A DNA stretch of 45,106 nt from Nitrosomonadaceae bacterium. GTDB lineage: Bacteria > Pseudomonadota > Gammaproteobacteria > Burkholderiales > Nitrosomonadaceae. A model generated the notes under the pieces. That model saw only the letters and a list, made by a program, of their open reading frames with translations. It was not told where the DNA came from and searched no databases. Positions within the stretch are counted from its first letter, which is position 1. The number at the start of each line of letters is the position of its first letter. Position numbers and translations under genes: made by a program. The DNA is taken from the NCBI GenBank assembly GCA_014190895.1, contig BJGV01000013.1, positions 1 through 45,106 on the forward strand, in the 5' to 3' direction. Below, piece after piece: positions 36,810 through 45,028 of the stretch.

Positions 36810-37046
36810 CTGGAAAATTTACTGTCTTTATTTGTCGAAAAATTTCTTGCGTTTCATCGTTCTCTTTTTCTTAGTTAATTTATTTAATGAGCTATAGTAT
36901 TTACATAGATCATTACTCAAATTCTCCTATAAAAGTTATAATAAGAAGATAAATTTAATCAACTTGAACGTTAAATATAACTATCTAACTTTACTATAAA
37001 CCCCTTAATTTATTTTCACTAGGTCTATTTACCCGTCTGTTTCGCG

Positions 37047-37052
37047 TACAAT
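37047..37052 (+). promoter_or_regulatory. Possible -10 element of the cyanophycin synthetase genes
   Basis: TACAAT lies nine bases before the ATG at 37061, with no clear -35 and no ribosome binding site. If used, the transcript would begin at or next to the start codon, that is leaderless. The evidence is weak. Confidence 0.3.
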
Positions 37053-37060
37053 GTTATCTC

Positions 37061-39259
37061 ATGACAGTTTCCGCTAATATTACCTCCGTTAATAAAGGAG
37101 GAATAACCTTTATTGATATTCGGCATCTAAATGGTCCCAATATCTGGACTTATTACCCTGTTCTTGAAGCAATTGTTGATATTGGTGCGCTGGAGGAATT
37201 TCCATCTAATATTATCCCGGGATTCTATCAGCGTCTCTCCTCTTGGATTCCTTCTCTAATTGAGCACCGCTGTAGCTATGAAGAACGTGGTGGCTTCTTA
37301 CGACGCGTTAAAGACGGTACTTGGCCAGGTCACATCTTAGAACATATTACTCTTGAATTACAAAATCTAGCTGGCATGCCTGGGGGGTTTGGCAAAGCTC
37401 GAGAAACTCCATTGCGTGGAGTCTACAAGGTCATTGTTAGTGCATGGCATAAAGATATTACATACAGTGCTCTATTTGCTGCCCGTGAATTAATTTTAGC
37501 GGCAATGGAGCCACATCAACCGTATGACGTTGATGCGGCTGTTGGACAGTTGCGAAGCCTAGTTGAGAAACTCTGGTTAGGACCCTCTACAGCATGTATT
37601 GTTGATGCTGCCATGAATCGCAATATTCCCGCAATTCGTCTTCTTGGGGAAGGCAATCTTGTTCAACTCGGTTATGGTGCTCTTAGTCAACGTATCTGGA
37701 CAGCTGAAACTGAACGAACTCCGGCAATAGCCGAGAATATTTCACGTGATAAAAACTTAACTAAAACGTTACTTCGAGCTTGCGGTCTTCCTGTTCCGAA
37801 AGGTGACGTCGCCAATAGCATCGAAGATGCCTGGGAAATCGCACAAAATATTGGTTTACCAGTTGTTGTCAAGCCCACTGATGGCAACCATGGACGCGGT
37901 GTCTTTATTGGATTAACCACAAAAGAAGAGGTTGAGGAATCTTATCGCATAGCATCTGAAGAAGGTAGTCATGTGTTAATTGAGGGCTATATTCCAGGTA
38001 CCGAACATCGTCTACTAATTGTTGGTGGGGAATTGGTGGCTGCTAATCGAGGTGATTCAGTATCGATCATTGGAGACGGCATATCCACGATTACTGAGCT
38101 GATTAACTGTCAAATTAACGCTGACCCACGTCGTGGCACAACTGAAAATCACCCGCTCAATACAATCTATTTGGATAGTGCCGTACAAATAGAAATTACC
38201 CGTCAGGGACTCAACGGTGACTCAGTGCCCCCATTCGGTCTAGAAGTCTTAATTCAGCGTAATGGTAATCACGCCCTTGATGTTACTGACTTAGTGCATC
38301 CAAGTATTGCTAAATCCGCTTCATTAGCTGCTCGTATTGTTGGTCTAGATATTGCCGGAATTGATCTTGTTGTAAGTGATATTTCGCATCCACTCAGCCA
38401 ACAAGGAGGGGCCATTGTTGAAGTTAATGCTGGCCCCAGTTTGCTGATGCACATTAAACCCGCTATTGGCCAGGTGCGGCCTGTTGGCCAAGCAATTCTT
38501 AATCATCTATTCGGAAAGGATAATGATGGTCGTATTCCAATTGTGGGTATCAGCGGTAGCCATGGCAAAACTACGGTAGCACGACTTGTTGCCCAGTTAC
38601 TCGTTCTTTCTGGAAAATATACCGGATTAGCTTGTAGCAACGGGCTTTATCTTAATCATAGGCAAATTTGTAGAAGCAATAGCGCTACATGGGATGCGGC
38701 CGAACGTATCTTAATGAATAGATTGGTTGAGGTTGCTGTTTTTGAAAATGATGGCAAAGCTATCCTTAGCGAGGGATTGGCTTATGATCGCTGTACAGTA
38801 GGCGTCATCACTAATATTGATAAAACCCATGAACACTATGGTCTTTACGACATTAAAACTCCTAGACACATTTTTAATGTATTACGCACCCAAGTGGATA
38901 TCGTATTGCCGTCAGGTTTCGCTGTACTCAATGCCAGAGAACCAATGCTTGTTGAGATGGCTACGCTGTGTGATGGTGAAGTCATTTACTTCGCTCTTGA
39001 TCCAGAATTACCAAGTATCGTTGAACATCGTGCACAAAATGGTCGCACGGTATTAATTAGCAATCATAAGATTATACTCGCCACGGGCTCCATAGAAATC
39101 ACAGTAGCAGAATTGGTAGAGTCTGCTTTAATAGAAGAAAAGGCAATTCTAGAGGTTGAGAATATCCTCACTGCAATAGCAGTTACTTGGGCGCTTGGTA
39201 TTAATCTTGATCTCATCTGTAAAGAGATTCAAACTTTTTCTACCATCAAATCAAGTTAA
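37061..39259 (+). CDS. Cyanophycin synthetase paralogue lacking the C-terminal ligase lobe (CphA2/CphA'-like)
   Basis: A 732-residue relative of cyanophycin synthetase. The N domain (1 to about 160) carries HILEHITLE (H91, E94, H95, E99), as in cyanobacterial CphA1, where the N domain is reported to hide a metallopeptidase-like site making primers. The ATP-grasp domain (about 215-480) looks intact (VVKPTDGNHGRGVFIGL, EVNAGPSLLMHI). The Mur-ligase-like domain has a P-loop GISGSHGKTT (near 494) but altered FENDGKAILSEG, and ends after the central lobe: the C-terminal lobe with DYGHNPDA is missing. Cyanobacterial CphA2 is likewise reduced and joins Asp-Arg dipeptides. It may supply primers or repolymerise dipeptides; Arg addition seems unlikely. 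Confidence 0.88.
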   Translation: MTVSANITSVNKGGITFIDIRHLNGPNIWTYYPVLEAIVDIGALEEFPSNIIPGFYQRLSSWIPSLIEHRCSYEERGGFLRRVKDGTWPGHILEHITLELQNLAGMPGGFGKARETPLRGVYKVIVSAWHKDITYSALFAARELILAAMEPHQPYDVDAAVGQLRSLVEKLWLGPSTACIVDAAMNRNIPAIRLLGEGNLVQLGYGALSQRIWTAETERTPAIAENISRDKNLTKTLLRACGLPVPKGDVANSIEDAWEIAQNIGLPVVVKPTDGNHGRGVFIGLTTKEEVEESYRIASEEGSHVLIEGYIPGTEHRLLIVGGELVAANRGDSVSIIGDGISTITELINCQINADPRRGTTENHPLNTIYLDSAVQIEITRQGLNGDSVPPFGLEVLIQRNGNHALDVTDLVHPSIAKSASLAARIVGLDIAGIDLVVSDISHPLSQQGGAIVEVNAGPSLLMHIKPAIGQVRPVGQAILNHLFGKDNDGRIPIVGISGSHGKTTVARLVAQLLVLSGKYTGLACSNGLYLNHRQICRSNSATWDAAERILMNRLVEVAVFENDGKAILSEGLAYDRCTVGVITNIDKTHEHYGLYDIKTPRHIFNVLRTQVDIVLPSGFAVLNAREPMLVEMATLCDGEVIYFALDPELPSIVEHRAQNGRTVLISNHKIILATGSIEITVAELVESALIEEKAILEVENILTAIAVTWALGINLDLICKEIQTFSTIKSS

Positions 39260-39317
39260 ATTAATGGCATGCATTAGAATTTTGTATGTTTAATTATAAA
39301 TTAATAATAAATTTTTT

Positions 39318-41891
39318 ATGAAAATATCAAATATTCGAGCCTTGCGTGGTCCCAATTTATGGAGTCAAAATACAGCTATAAAAGCTATCATTTCCTGTAG
39401 TGATAATGAATGCAATATTGACAAGATATCGAATTTAGAAACTAGACTACATGGGTATTTTCCAAAAATTTTAATGACCCAGTCGCTTGATCACCCAACA
39501 AAATTAAGCATAGCCCATGTGATTTCATGCACTACACTTGCCCTACAAACTAGAATTGGCTGTCAGATTACTTTTAATTATGCTATGCAGATATTGCAAA
39601 CCGACGCCTATCAGATTGTCGTCGAGTATAGCGAAGAAGAGGTTGGCCGACTTGCACTTCAATTGTCAATCACCCTGTGTTTTGCACTTATCAACAATAC
39701 CCCATTTAATTTGACCGAAGCACTTGATCAACTACGCGAACTCAACGAAAATGTGCGCTTAGGTCCCAGTACCAGTGCTATTGTTCATGCTGCTATTGCA
39801 CGCGATATTCCCTATCACAGACTAACAACAGGTAGTATGGTGCAACTTGGTTGGGGTAGTCGACAACGTCGCATACAAGCTGCAGAAACTGATCTAACCA
39901 GTGTTGTTTCCGAATCTATTGTACAAAATAAAGAGTTGACTAGAACTCTGTTATCTTCAGCTGGCATCCCTGTTCCGTTAGGCAGAGCAGTATTAAATGC
40001 AGAAGATGCTTGGCTGGCTGCCTGTGAAATTGGCGGCTCAGTTGTCATAAAACCACGAGATGGAAATCAAGGCAAAGGTATCGGTGTAAACCTCACTAAT
40101 CGCAAACAGGTTGAAGAAGCTTATACGGTAGCAGTTAAAATCAGCGCTGTAGTTTTGGTCGAAAGCTATATTTCAGGCAAAGATTATCGCATGCTAGTAA
40201 TTGGGAATAAATTAATTGCAGCTGCACAACGTACTCCGCCAAGAATACTTGGTGATGGCATACATAATATTTCTCAGTTGGTAGAAGAAATTAATACTGA
40301 TCCACTGCGTGGCGAAGGTCACGCTAATTCGTTAACAAAGATCCGTCTCGATGAAATTGCTATTGCTCATCTAGCAACTCAGGGCTTGGTAATTGAATCT
40401 ATACCAACTAAAGGTACGTATATTACCTTGCGTAATAATGCCAATCTCTCAACTGGTGGCACAGCCACCGATGTAACTGATGAGGTTCATCCAGAATTTT
40501 CTATGCGCATGATAGAAGCTGCGAAAATCACCGGTCTTGATATCTGCGGCATTGATGTTATTTGTGATAACGTGCTACACCCATTAGAAGAAAAAAATGG
40601 CGGCGTTATTGAAGTAAATGCTGCGCCTGGTCTGAGAATGCACTTGCAACCGTCTTTTGGAAAAGGACGCGCAGTTGGCGATGCAATCATTGCCAGTATG
40701 TTTGCCGAGGGAAATAATGCGCGCATTCCAATTATTGCAGTAACAGGAACGAATGGGAAGACCACTACTGTTCGTCTAATTGCCAATATTCTTCATAATA
40801 CTAATCTACGTGTGGGCATGACATGCACTGACGGTTCTTATGTTGAGGGTCAGCGCATAGATACTGGGGACTGCAGTGGCCCCAAAAGCGCAAAAAATAT
40901 TCTCTTTCATCCTGACGTCGATATCGCTGTGTTTGAAACAGCTAGGGGTGGTTTATTACGAGAAGGATTAGGTTTTGACCGCTGTCAGGTTGCAGTAGTT
41001 ACTAACATAGGAGAGGGGGATCACCTTGGTCTTTCTCATATCAGTACAGTTAAAGATCTAGCTGCAATCAAACGTATCGTTGTGCAAAATGTGACCCCAG
41101 AAACTGGTATAGCAGTACTTAATGCAAGCGATCCCATAGTGGTAGACATGGCCAAAAATTGCCCTGGTTTAGTTACTTTTTTCTCTCATGATCTTAACAA
41201 CCCACTCATTGCCCTGCAACGTAAACAAAAAAAGCAAGTTGTATATCTTGATGGCAGCGCAATCGTTGCTTTTAAAAATGGTGTTGAGCATCGAATATCG
41301 CTCACTGAAATTCCGGTAACGAAAAATGGCGCTATCGATTTTCAAGTTGAGAATGTCATGGCAACCATTGCGGCTACTTTAGCGCTTGATCTTAGTTGGA
41401 AAACTATTTGTCTTGGTCTGACTAGTTTTGTCAATGATGCACAGACTATGCCAGGTCGATTTAATCTCTTCAGTCATCGCGGCGCTACCCTTGTTGCTGA
41501 CTATGGCCACAATCCAGATGCTATGCGTGCACTTGTATGCGCTATCAACAACATGCCATCTAAGTGGCGCTCAGTTGTCATCAGCGCTGCCGGTGACAGA
41601 CGTGACGAGGATATTCGTCAACAAACTAAAATTCTTGGGGATGCCTTCGATAAAGTTGTAATTTATCAGGATCAATGTCAACGTGGTCGAGCTGATGGAG
41701 AGGTGCTTAATCTATTGCGGCAAGGCTTAAAAAATGCCAAACGCACTAGCAAAGTTAGTGAGGTTTACGGTGAGTTAGCGGCTATTGATAATGCCTTCTC
41801 TAATTTAAAAAAAGATGAGTTATGCCTCATTCTCATTGATCAAGTTGAGGAGTCCCTCAGACATATTACTCAGCGGATTGCTGAAGGGTAA
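39318..41891 (+). CDS. cphA: Cyanophycin synthetase (CphA1-type) with degenerate N domain
   Basis: Makes cyanophycin, a poly-aspartate with arginine side chains, from Asp, Arg and ATP. The 857 residues are near full length. The ATP-grasp domain (about 205-470; VVIKPRDGNQGKGIGV, EVNAAPGLRMHL) adds Asp. The Mur-ligase-like domain has P-loop VTGTNGKTTT (near 475), FETARGGLLREG, and the complete C-terminal lobe (PGRFNLF, VADYGHNPDAM, about 712-735), so it should add Arg. The N domain is diverged: at the HxxEHxxxE site it reads H67, S70, C71, A75, so the primer-making site is lost. It lies 58 bases after the paralogue. No cyanophycinase gene is in the window. Confidence 0.92.
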   Translation: MKISNIRALRGPNLWSQNTAIKAIISCSDNECNIDKISNLETRLHGYFPKILMTQSLDHPTKLSIAHVISCTTLALQTRIGCQITFNYAMQILQTDAYQIVVEYSEEEVGRLALQLSITLCFALINNTPFNLTEALDQLRELNENVRLGPSTSAIVHAAIARDIPYHRLTTGSMVQLGWGSRQRRIQAAETDLTSVVSESIVQNKELTRTLLSSAGIPVPLGRAVLNAEDAWLAACEIGGSVVIKPRDGNQGKGIGVNLTNRKQVEEAYTVAVKISAVVLVESYISGKDYRMLVIGNKLIAAAQRTPPRILGDGIHNISQLVEEINTDPLRGEGHANSLTKIRLDEIAIAHLATQGLVIESIPTKGTYITLRNNANLSTGGTATDVTDEVHPEFSMRMIEAAKITGLDICGIDVICDNVLHPLEEKNGGVIEVNAAPGLRMHLQPSFGKGRAVGDAIIASMFAEGNNARIPIIAVTGTNGKTTTVRLIANILHNTNLRVGMTCTDGSYVEGQRIDTGDCSGPKSAKNILFHPDVDIAVFETARGGLLREGLGFDRCQVAVVTNIGEGDHLGLSHISTVKDLAAIKRIVVQNVTPETGIAVLNASDPIVVDMAKNCPGLVTFFSHDLNNPLIALQRKQKKQVVYLDGSAIVAFKNGVEHRISLTEIPVTKNGAIDFQVENVMATIAATLALDLSWKTICLGLTSFVNDAQTMPGRFNLFSHRGATLVADYGHNPDAMRALVCAINNMPSKWRSVVISAAGDRRDEDIRQQTKILGDAFDKVVIYQDQCQRGRADGEVLNLLRQGLKNAKRTSKVSEVYGELAAIDNAFSNLKKDELCLILIDQVEESLRHITQRIAEG

Positions 41892-41984
41892 TTCATTAAA
41901 CTCTACAGCTATCAAATCAGGTGTCAATTGGACATATTCTCTTCACTGAATCGCACCAAAGTCTGACTATATTAAATACTTTTA

Positions 41985-43340
41985 ATGATCCAAAATCTTG
42001 CAACGGATAACAATGCCGTTCCAAATTCTGTCAGTTTTTGGCAAGCCTTAGGTTTTTGGTTCAAACTAGGATTTATTAGCTTTGGTGGCCCTGCCGGACA
42101 AATAGCCATCATACATGAAGAGTTGGTGGTACGCAGACGCTGGATTTCAGAAAAACGTTTTCTGCATGCGCTCAATTACTGCATGGTTTTGCCGGGACCT
42201 GAGGCACAACAATTAGCTACCTACATTGGCTGGTTGATGCACAAGACGCCTGGCGGCATTGTGGCTGGAGTCTTATTTGTATTGCCATCATTTTTTATTT
42301 TGGTGGCTTTATCTTGGATTTACATCGCCTTTGGCGAGGTGTCCTTGGTCGCCGGATTGTTCTATGGTATTAAACCTGCTGTGACAGCTATTGTTGCGCA
42401 AGCGGCTCACCGCATTGGTTCGATGGCACTTAGAAACAATATTTTATGGGCTATTGCAGCTGCAAGTTTTGTTGCCAGTTTTGTGTTGAACCTGCCATTC
42501 CCAGTGATTGTTTTAGGAGCTGCGGCCATTGGGTTTTTTGGTGGTCGGTTAACGCCAGAGATATTCAAAACGAGGGGCGAGCACGGAACAGCTGAAAAAT
42601 CGTTTAGCCTTGCTCTGATCGATGACCATACACCCACGCCAGAACATGCAATATTTCAGTGGAGTAGATTGGCACAAGTTGCACTGATTGGTGCTGTGCT
42701 GTGGATTACACCCATGGGATTGTTGGCACTCAACTTCGGCTGGGATAACACACTGACGCAGATGAGTTGGTTCTTTACCAAGGCGGCGTTACTGACTTTT
42801 GGTGGCGCCTACGCTGTGCTGCCCTATGTTTATCAAGGTGCTGTAGAGCAGTTTGGATGGACTACTGCGACGCAAATGATTGACGGATTGGCGCTTGGAG
42901 AAACAACGCCAGGACCCCTAATCATGGTGGTGACCTTTGTGGGCTTCATTGGTGGCTATGTCAAGGCACCGTTTGGTCCTGAGAGTTTGTTTCTGGCTGG
43001 CTTTATGGCGGCTACTTTGGTCACTTGGTTCACATTTTTACCCTCGTTTATCTTTATTTTGGCGGGAGGACCTTTGGTTGAGAGCACTCATAACGACCTA
43101 AAATTCGCTGCGCCATTAACTGCCATTACAGCTGCAGTGGTTGGTGTGGTTTTGAACCTAGCACTGTTTTTTGGTTACCACGTGCTTTGGCCCACTAGTT
43201 TTAGTGGTAATTTTGAATGGCCTTCTGCTTTAATTGCTTTAGCAGCTGCGCTGGCATTGTTCAAATACAAACGTAACGTGATTCATGTAATCGCTGTCAG
43301 TGGACTGGCCGGTATTAGCATTCAATGGCTCATGATTTGA
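41985..43340 (+). CDS. chrA: Chromate transporter ChrA
   Basis: Inner-membrane protein of the CHR family, 451 residues, a long (two-domain) form. Each half starts with its hallmark: FKLGFISFGGPAGQIAIIHEE (near 27-47) and FTKAALLTFGGAYAVLPYVYQ (near 264-284), each followed by a PGP motif (VLPGPEAQQLA; ETTPGPLIMVVTFVGF). Chromate efflux is the known activity of some members. No chrB or other chr gene is adjacent. The gene is visibly richer in G and C, especially at third codon positions, than the genes before it, which suggests separate ancestry. Confidence 0.92.
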   Translation: MIQNLATDNNAVPNSVSFWQALGFWFKLGFISFGGPAGQIAIIHEELVVRRRWISEKRFLHALNYCMVLPGPEAQQLATYIGWLMHKTPGGIVAGVLFVLPSFFILVALSWIYIAFGEVSLVAGLFYGIKPAVTAIVAQAAHRIGSMALRNNILWAIAAASFVASFVLNLPFPVIVLGAAAIGFFGGRLTPEIFKTRGEHGTAEKSFSLALIDDHTPTPEHAIFQWSRLAQVALIGAVLWITPMGLLALNFGWDNTLTQMSWFFTKAALLTFGGAYAVLPYVYQGAVEQFGWTTATQMIDGLALGETTPGPLIMVVTFVGFIGGYVKAPFGPESLFLAGFMAATLVTWFTFLPSFIFILAGGPLVESTHNDLKFAAPLTAITAAVVGVVLNLALFFGYHVLWPTSFSGNFEWPSALIALAAALALFKYKRNVIHVIAVSGLAGISIQWLMI

Positions 43341-43452
43341 AATCAATGCAAAGGTTACAGCTGGGAAGGATAAATGCCCCCCCTCTTGAGACCCCAGAAA
43401 CTTTCAAATTATTAGTTGATGCCAATCTTAGCAGCGTGCATGGCCCTGATGC

Positions 43453-43505
43453 GACCGGTTGTTGTGAAAGTATTGGGGGGCGAGCTCAAAATCCCGGAAC
43501 CGGTC
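43453..43505. repeat. Inverted repeat after chrA
   Basis: GACCGGTT (43453-43460) and AACCGGTC (43498-43505) are perfect inverted copies 37 bases apart, in a GC-richer non-coding stretch that includes a run of six G (43475-43480). No T run follows. It may belong to the chrA segment or be the scar of an insertion. Confidence 0.35.
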
Positions 43506-43623
43506 TACGTTCTCTCAATACCAAGATAGAAATACCTAGTTTTAATTGCGCATATATATTGTGTTATATTGAGATGTCTCTTGTCATTTTTTATAACGTT
43601 CACTTAATTTAAAAAAGGAATTT

Positions 43624-43863
43624 ATGAAAACATTACTTGTAGCTGTTGCTATGTTATTTGCATTTACCGGTGCCGCATTAGCCAGTAATTGTCCAAATGA
43701 ACTAAAAACAATTGATGCAAAATTGTCTGCGGTTAAATTAACTCCTGAAGAAATAATTAAAGTTAAAGCTTTGAGAAATAAAGGTGCGCAGGAACATATG
43801 GATGGCAAGCATGGAGACTCAATGAAGTCTTTTGCCGAAGCTAAAAAAATGCTAGGTATTTAG
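43624..43863 (+). CDS. Small secreted helical protein, function unknown
   Basis: A 79-residue protein with a clear signal peptide (MKTLLVAVAMLFAFTGAALA, cleavage likely after residue 20). The mature part, about 59 residues, is polar, charged and predicted helical from its pattern (DAKLSAVKLTPEEIIKVKALRNKGAQ), with one cysteine. The region HMDGKHGDSMKSF has several residues that could bind metal. A good ribosome binding site (AAAGGA) lies four bases before the ATG. I do not recognise the family. A strong 11-bp hairpin follows the stop. Confidence 0.75.
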   Translation: MKTLLVAVAMLFAFTGAALASNCPNELKTIDAKLSAVKLTPEEIIKVKALRNKGAQEHMDGKHGDSMKSFAEAKKMLGI

Positions 43864-43891
43864 TACTTCTTATTTTAAGTCGCAAAATAAA

Positions 43892-43926
43892 GATATAACT
43901 TATATCAGCTTATCTTAAGTTATATC
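43892..43926. repeat. Perfect 11-bp inverted repeat
   Basis: GATATAACTTA (43892-43902) and TAAGTTATATC (43916-43926) with a 13-base loop, starting 29 bases after the small secreted protein gene. No T run follows, so it may be a stabilising 3' hairpin or an operator rather than a classic terminator. Confidence 0.55.
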
Positions 43927-44124
43927 AAGACGTATCAATTTTGCCGGAGAGAAACCGCCATTATAGGAGTCTAATACAAGTTATTTAGTGTTAGAAGACT
44001 TTAATAACAAGACAGTTAGTAATTATCGCGTAATGTCACCGGGCTTTGACACTCCAAAGCGTTCCTACCTCATTTTTAAATATTGCTTGCTAATTTAAAA
44101 TTATAAGAATATTATATTTATACG

Positions 44125-44178
44125 CCGATTTGATTCAGCTTGCAGGGCGTTTAATAAATACTGCTAAAGCGAGTGCAA
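44125..44178 (+). promoter_or_regulatory. Structured element, copy A
   Basis: An outer stem TTGCA (44140-44144) / TGCAA (44174-44178) encloses an inner stem CG-TTTA (44148-44153) / TAAA-G-CG (44165-44171, one bulged G) with an AT-rich loop that ends in TACTGC. The block AATACTGCTAAA (44157-44168) recurs exactly in copy B. It is followed at once by an intrinsic terminator. Confidence 0.5.
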
Positions 44179-44212
44179 ACCCGTTTTAGCTAAAAGCTGA
44201 TGCGGGTTTTTT
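44177..44212 (+). terminator. Intrinsic terminator between the two element copies
   Basis: AAACCCG (44177-44183) pairs with CGGGTTT (44203-44209), and the stem runs into six T (44207-44212). Inside it AGCT/AGCT can pair. It would end a transcript carrying copy A, either a small RNA or an attenuated leader for the gene at 44303. Confidence 0.7.
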
Positions 44213-44225
44213 GTTGTCCATCGTC

Positions 44226-44278
44226 CCGATTTAGCCTCAATTGCGGGGGACGTTAAATGAATACTGCTAAACGAGGCT
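44226..44278 (+). promoter_or_regulatory. Structured element, copy B
   Basis: AGCCT (44233-44237) pairs with AGGCT (44274-44278) and CGTT (44251-44254) with AACG (44270-44273), enclosing the shared loop with AATACTGCTAAA (44260-44271). The outer stem sequence differs completely from copy A yet pairs, so the pairing rather than the sequence is kept. It ends 10 bases before the ribosome binding site of the next gene. Confidence 0.5.
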
Positions 44279-44302
44279 TATTCCACCAAAGGAGTTAAGA
44301 GC

Positions 44303-44971
44303 ATGACTACAATCACCTCTGCAGTTATCCCATCAAACCCAAGTTACACCCCACCCAGCTACTTCTTCCCTATGGACCTAGGCACGTATCTGCTTGCCAC
44401 CGTTAAGGGAACTCAACGAAGGAGTAGCATTGAGAAATTGATAGCAGAAGGTAGGGTACTCCATGTCGAGGACTGGTTAGCTCACAGTTCATTAGACAAT
44501 GACACCAGAGAACTCATCGGTAGATTCCATCCTGTTTTCATGGGTGGAGAGTATTTGCCAGACTTAAATGAAGGTGAGGTTGAGATCGCCAGAATTGAAC
44601 TAGCCAGCACTACAGCTGACGTGATTAGTGTCCGTGCTACTAAACATAAATCTCGCATCTACTATTCTGTTCAAGATGAATATTCTACTAAGTTTAAGGT
44701 GAAGCCTGGGTGGTCTAAAACCCCTCTAACATGCGGTCAAATAATTAATCTAATTGAGACAGCCACTGACACAAAGTATGGAGAGCAGTCTCTCGGGCTG
44801 CGTAGCTTAGATGAGCTGTATCGCTTACATGATGTGGGCTTAGATACTTGTCGATCTTTTGTACGAATCACCTCAGCCTTCTATTCGGAACTTGAGACTT
44901 GCTATGAACAAGCAATTGAAGATTGGTATCAATGCTGTTTAGAAGAACTCTTGGTAGATGAAAAACAATAG
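44303..44971 (+). CDS. Unrecognised 222-residue protein
   Basis: I do not recognise this protein. It has no signal peptide and no membrane segment. A proline/serine-rich start (SNPSYTPPSYFFP) precedes a mixed domain; the C-terminal third (from about residue 165) is helical and acidic, with Cys at 177, 194, 205 and 206 (CYEQAIEDWYQCCLEELL). A strong AAAGGAG eight bases upstream supports the ATG. Its leader carries the duplicated hairpin element and terminator, and a second short gene follows in the same direction, so it may be the first gene of an accessory operon or a mobile element. Confidence 0.75.
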   Translation: MTTITSAVIPSNPSYTPPSYFFPMDLGTYLLATVKGTQRRSSIEKLIAEGRVLHVEDWLAHSSLDNDTRELIGRFHPVFMGGEYLPDLNEGEVEIARIELASTTADVISVRATKHKSRIYYSVQDEYSTKFKVKPGWSKTPLTCGQIINLIETATDTKYGEQSLGLRSLDELYRLHDVGLDTCRSFVRITSAFYSELETCYEQAIEDWYQCCLEELLVDEKQ

Positions 44972-45028
44972 AAATGGAAGTCTGTTAGGCTAAATTTGAC
45001 AGCTTGAATGAAAGCATAGGAGAGCAAA

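Larger units (their letters stand above)
43864..44302. other. Leader region with hairpins and duplicated element
   Basis: This 439-base gap contains a perfect 11-bp hairpin (43892-43926), then AT-rich sequence with no gene, then two diverged copies of a structured element (44125-44178 and 44226-44278) with an intrinsic terminator between (44177-44212), and a strong ribosome binding site (AAAGGAG, 44288-44294) for the next gene. Confidence 0.65.

Noticed and set aside
37061-39259. First cyanophycin synthetase gene as a pseudogene
   Set aside because: The frame is intact over 732 codons, the N-domain motif and ATP-grasp residues are conserved, and no remnant of the missing lobe follows.
43325-43612. 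95-codon open frame overlapping the chrA end
   Set aside because: No ribosome binding site, no recognisable domain, odd composition, and it begins inside chrA; it is most likely chance.
44101-44302. CRISPR-like array
   Set aside because: Only two imperfect copies with a terminator between them, no regular spacers and no cas genes.
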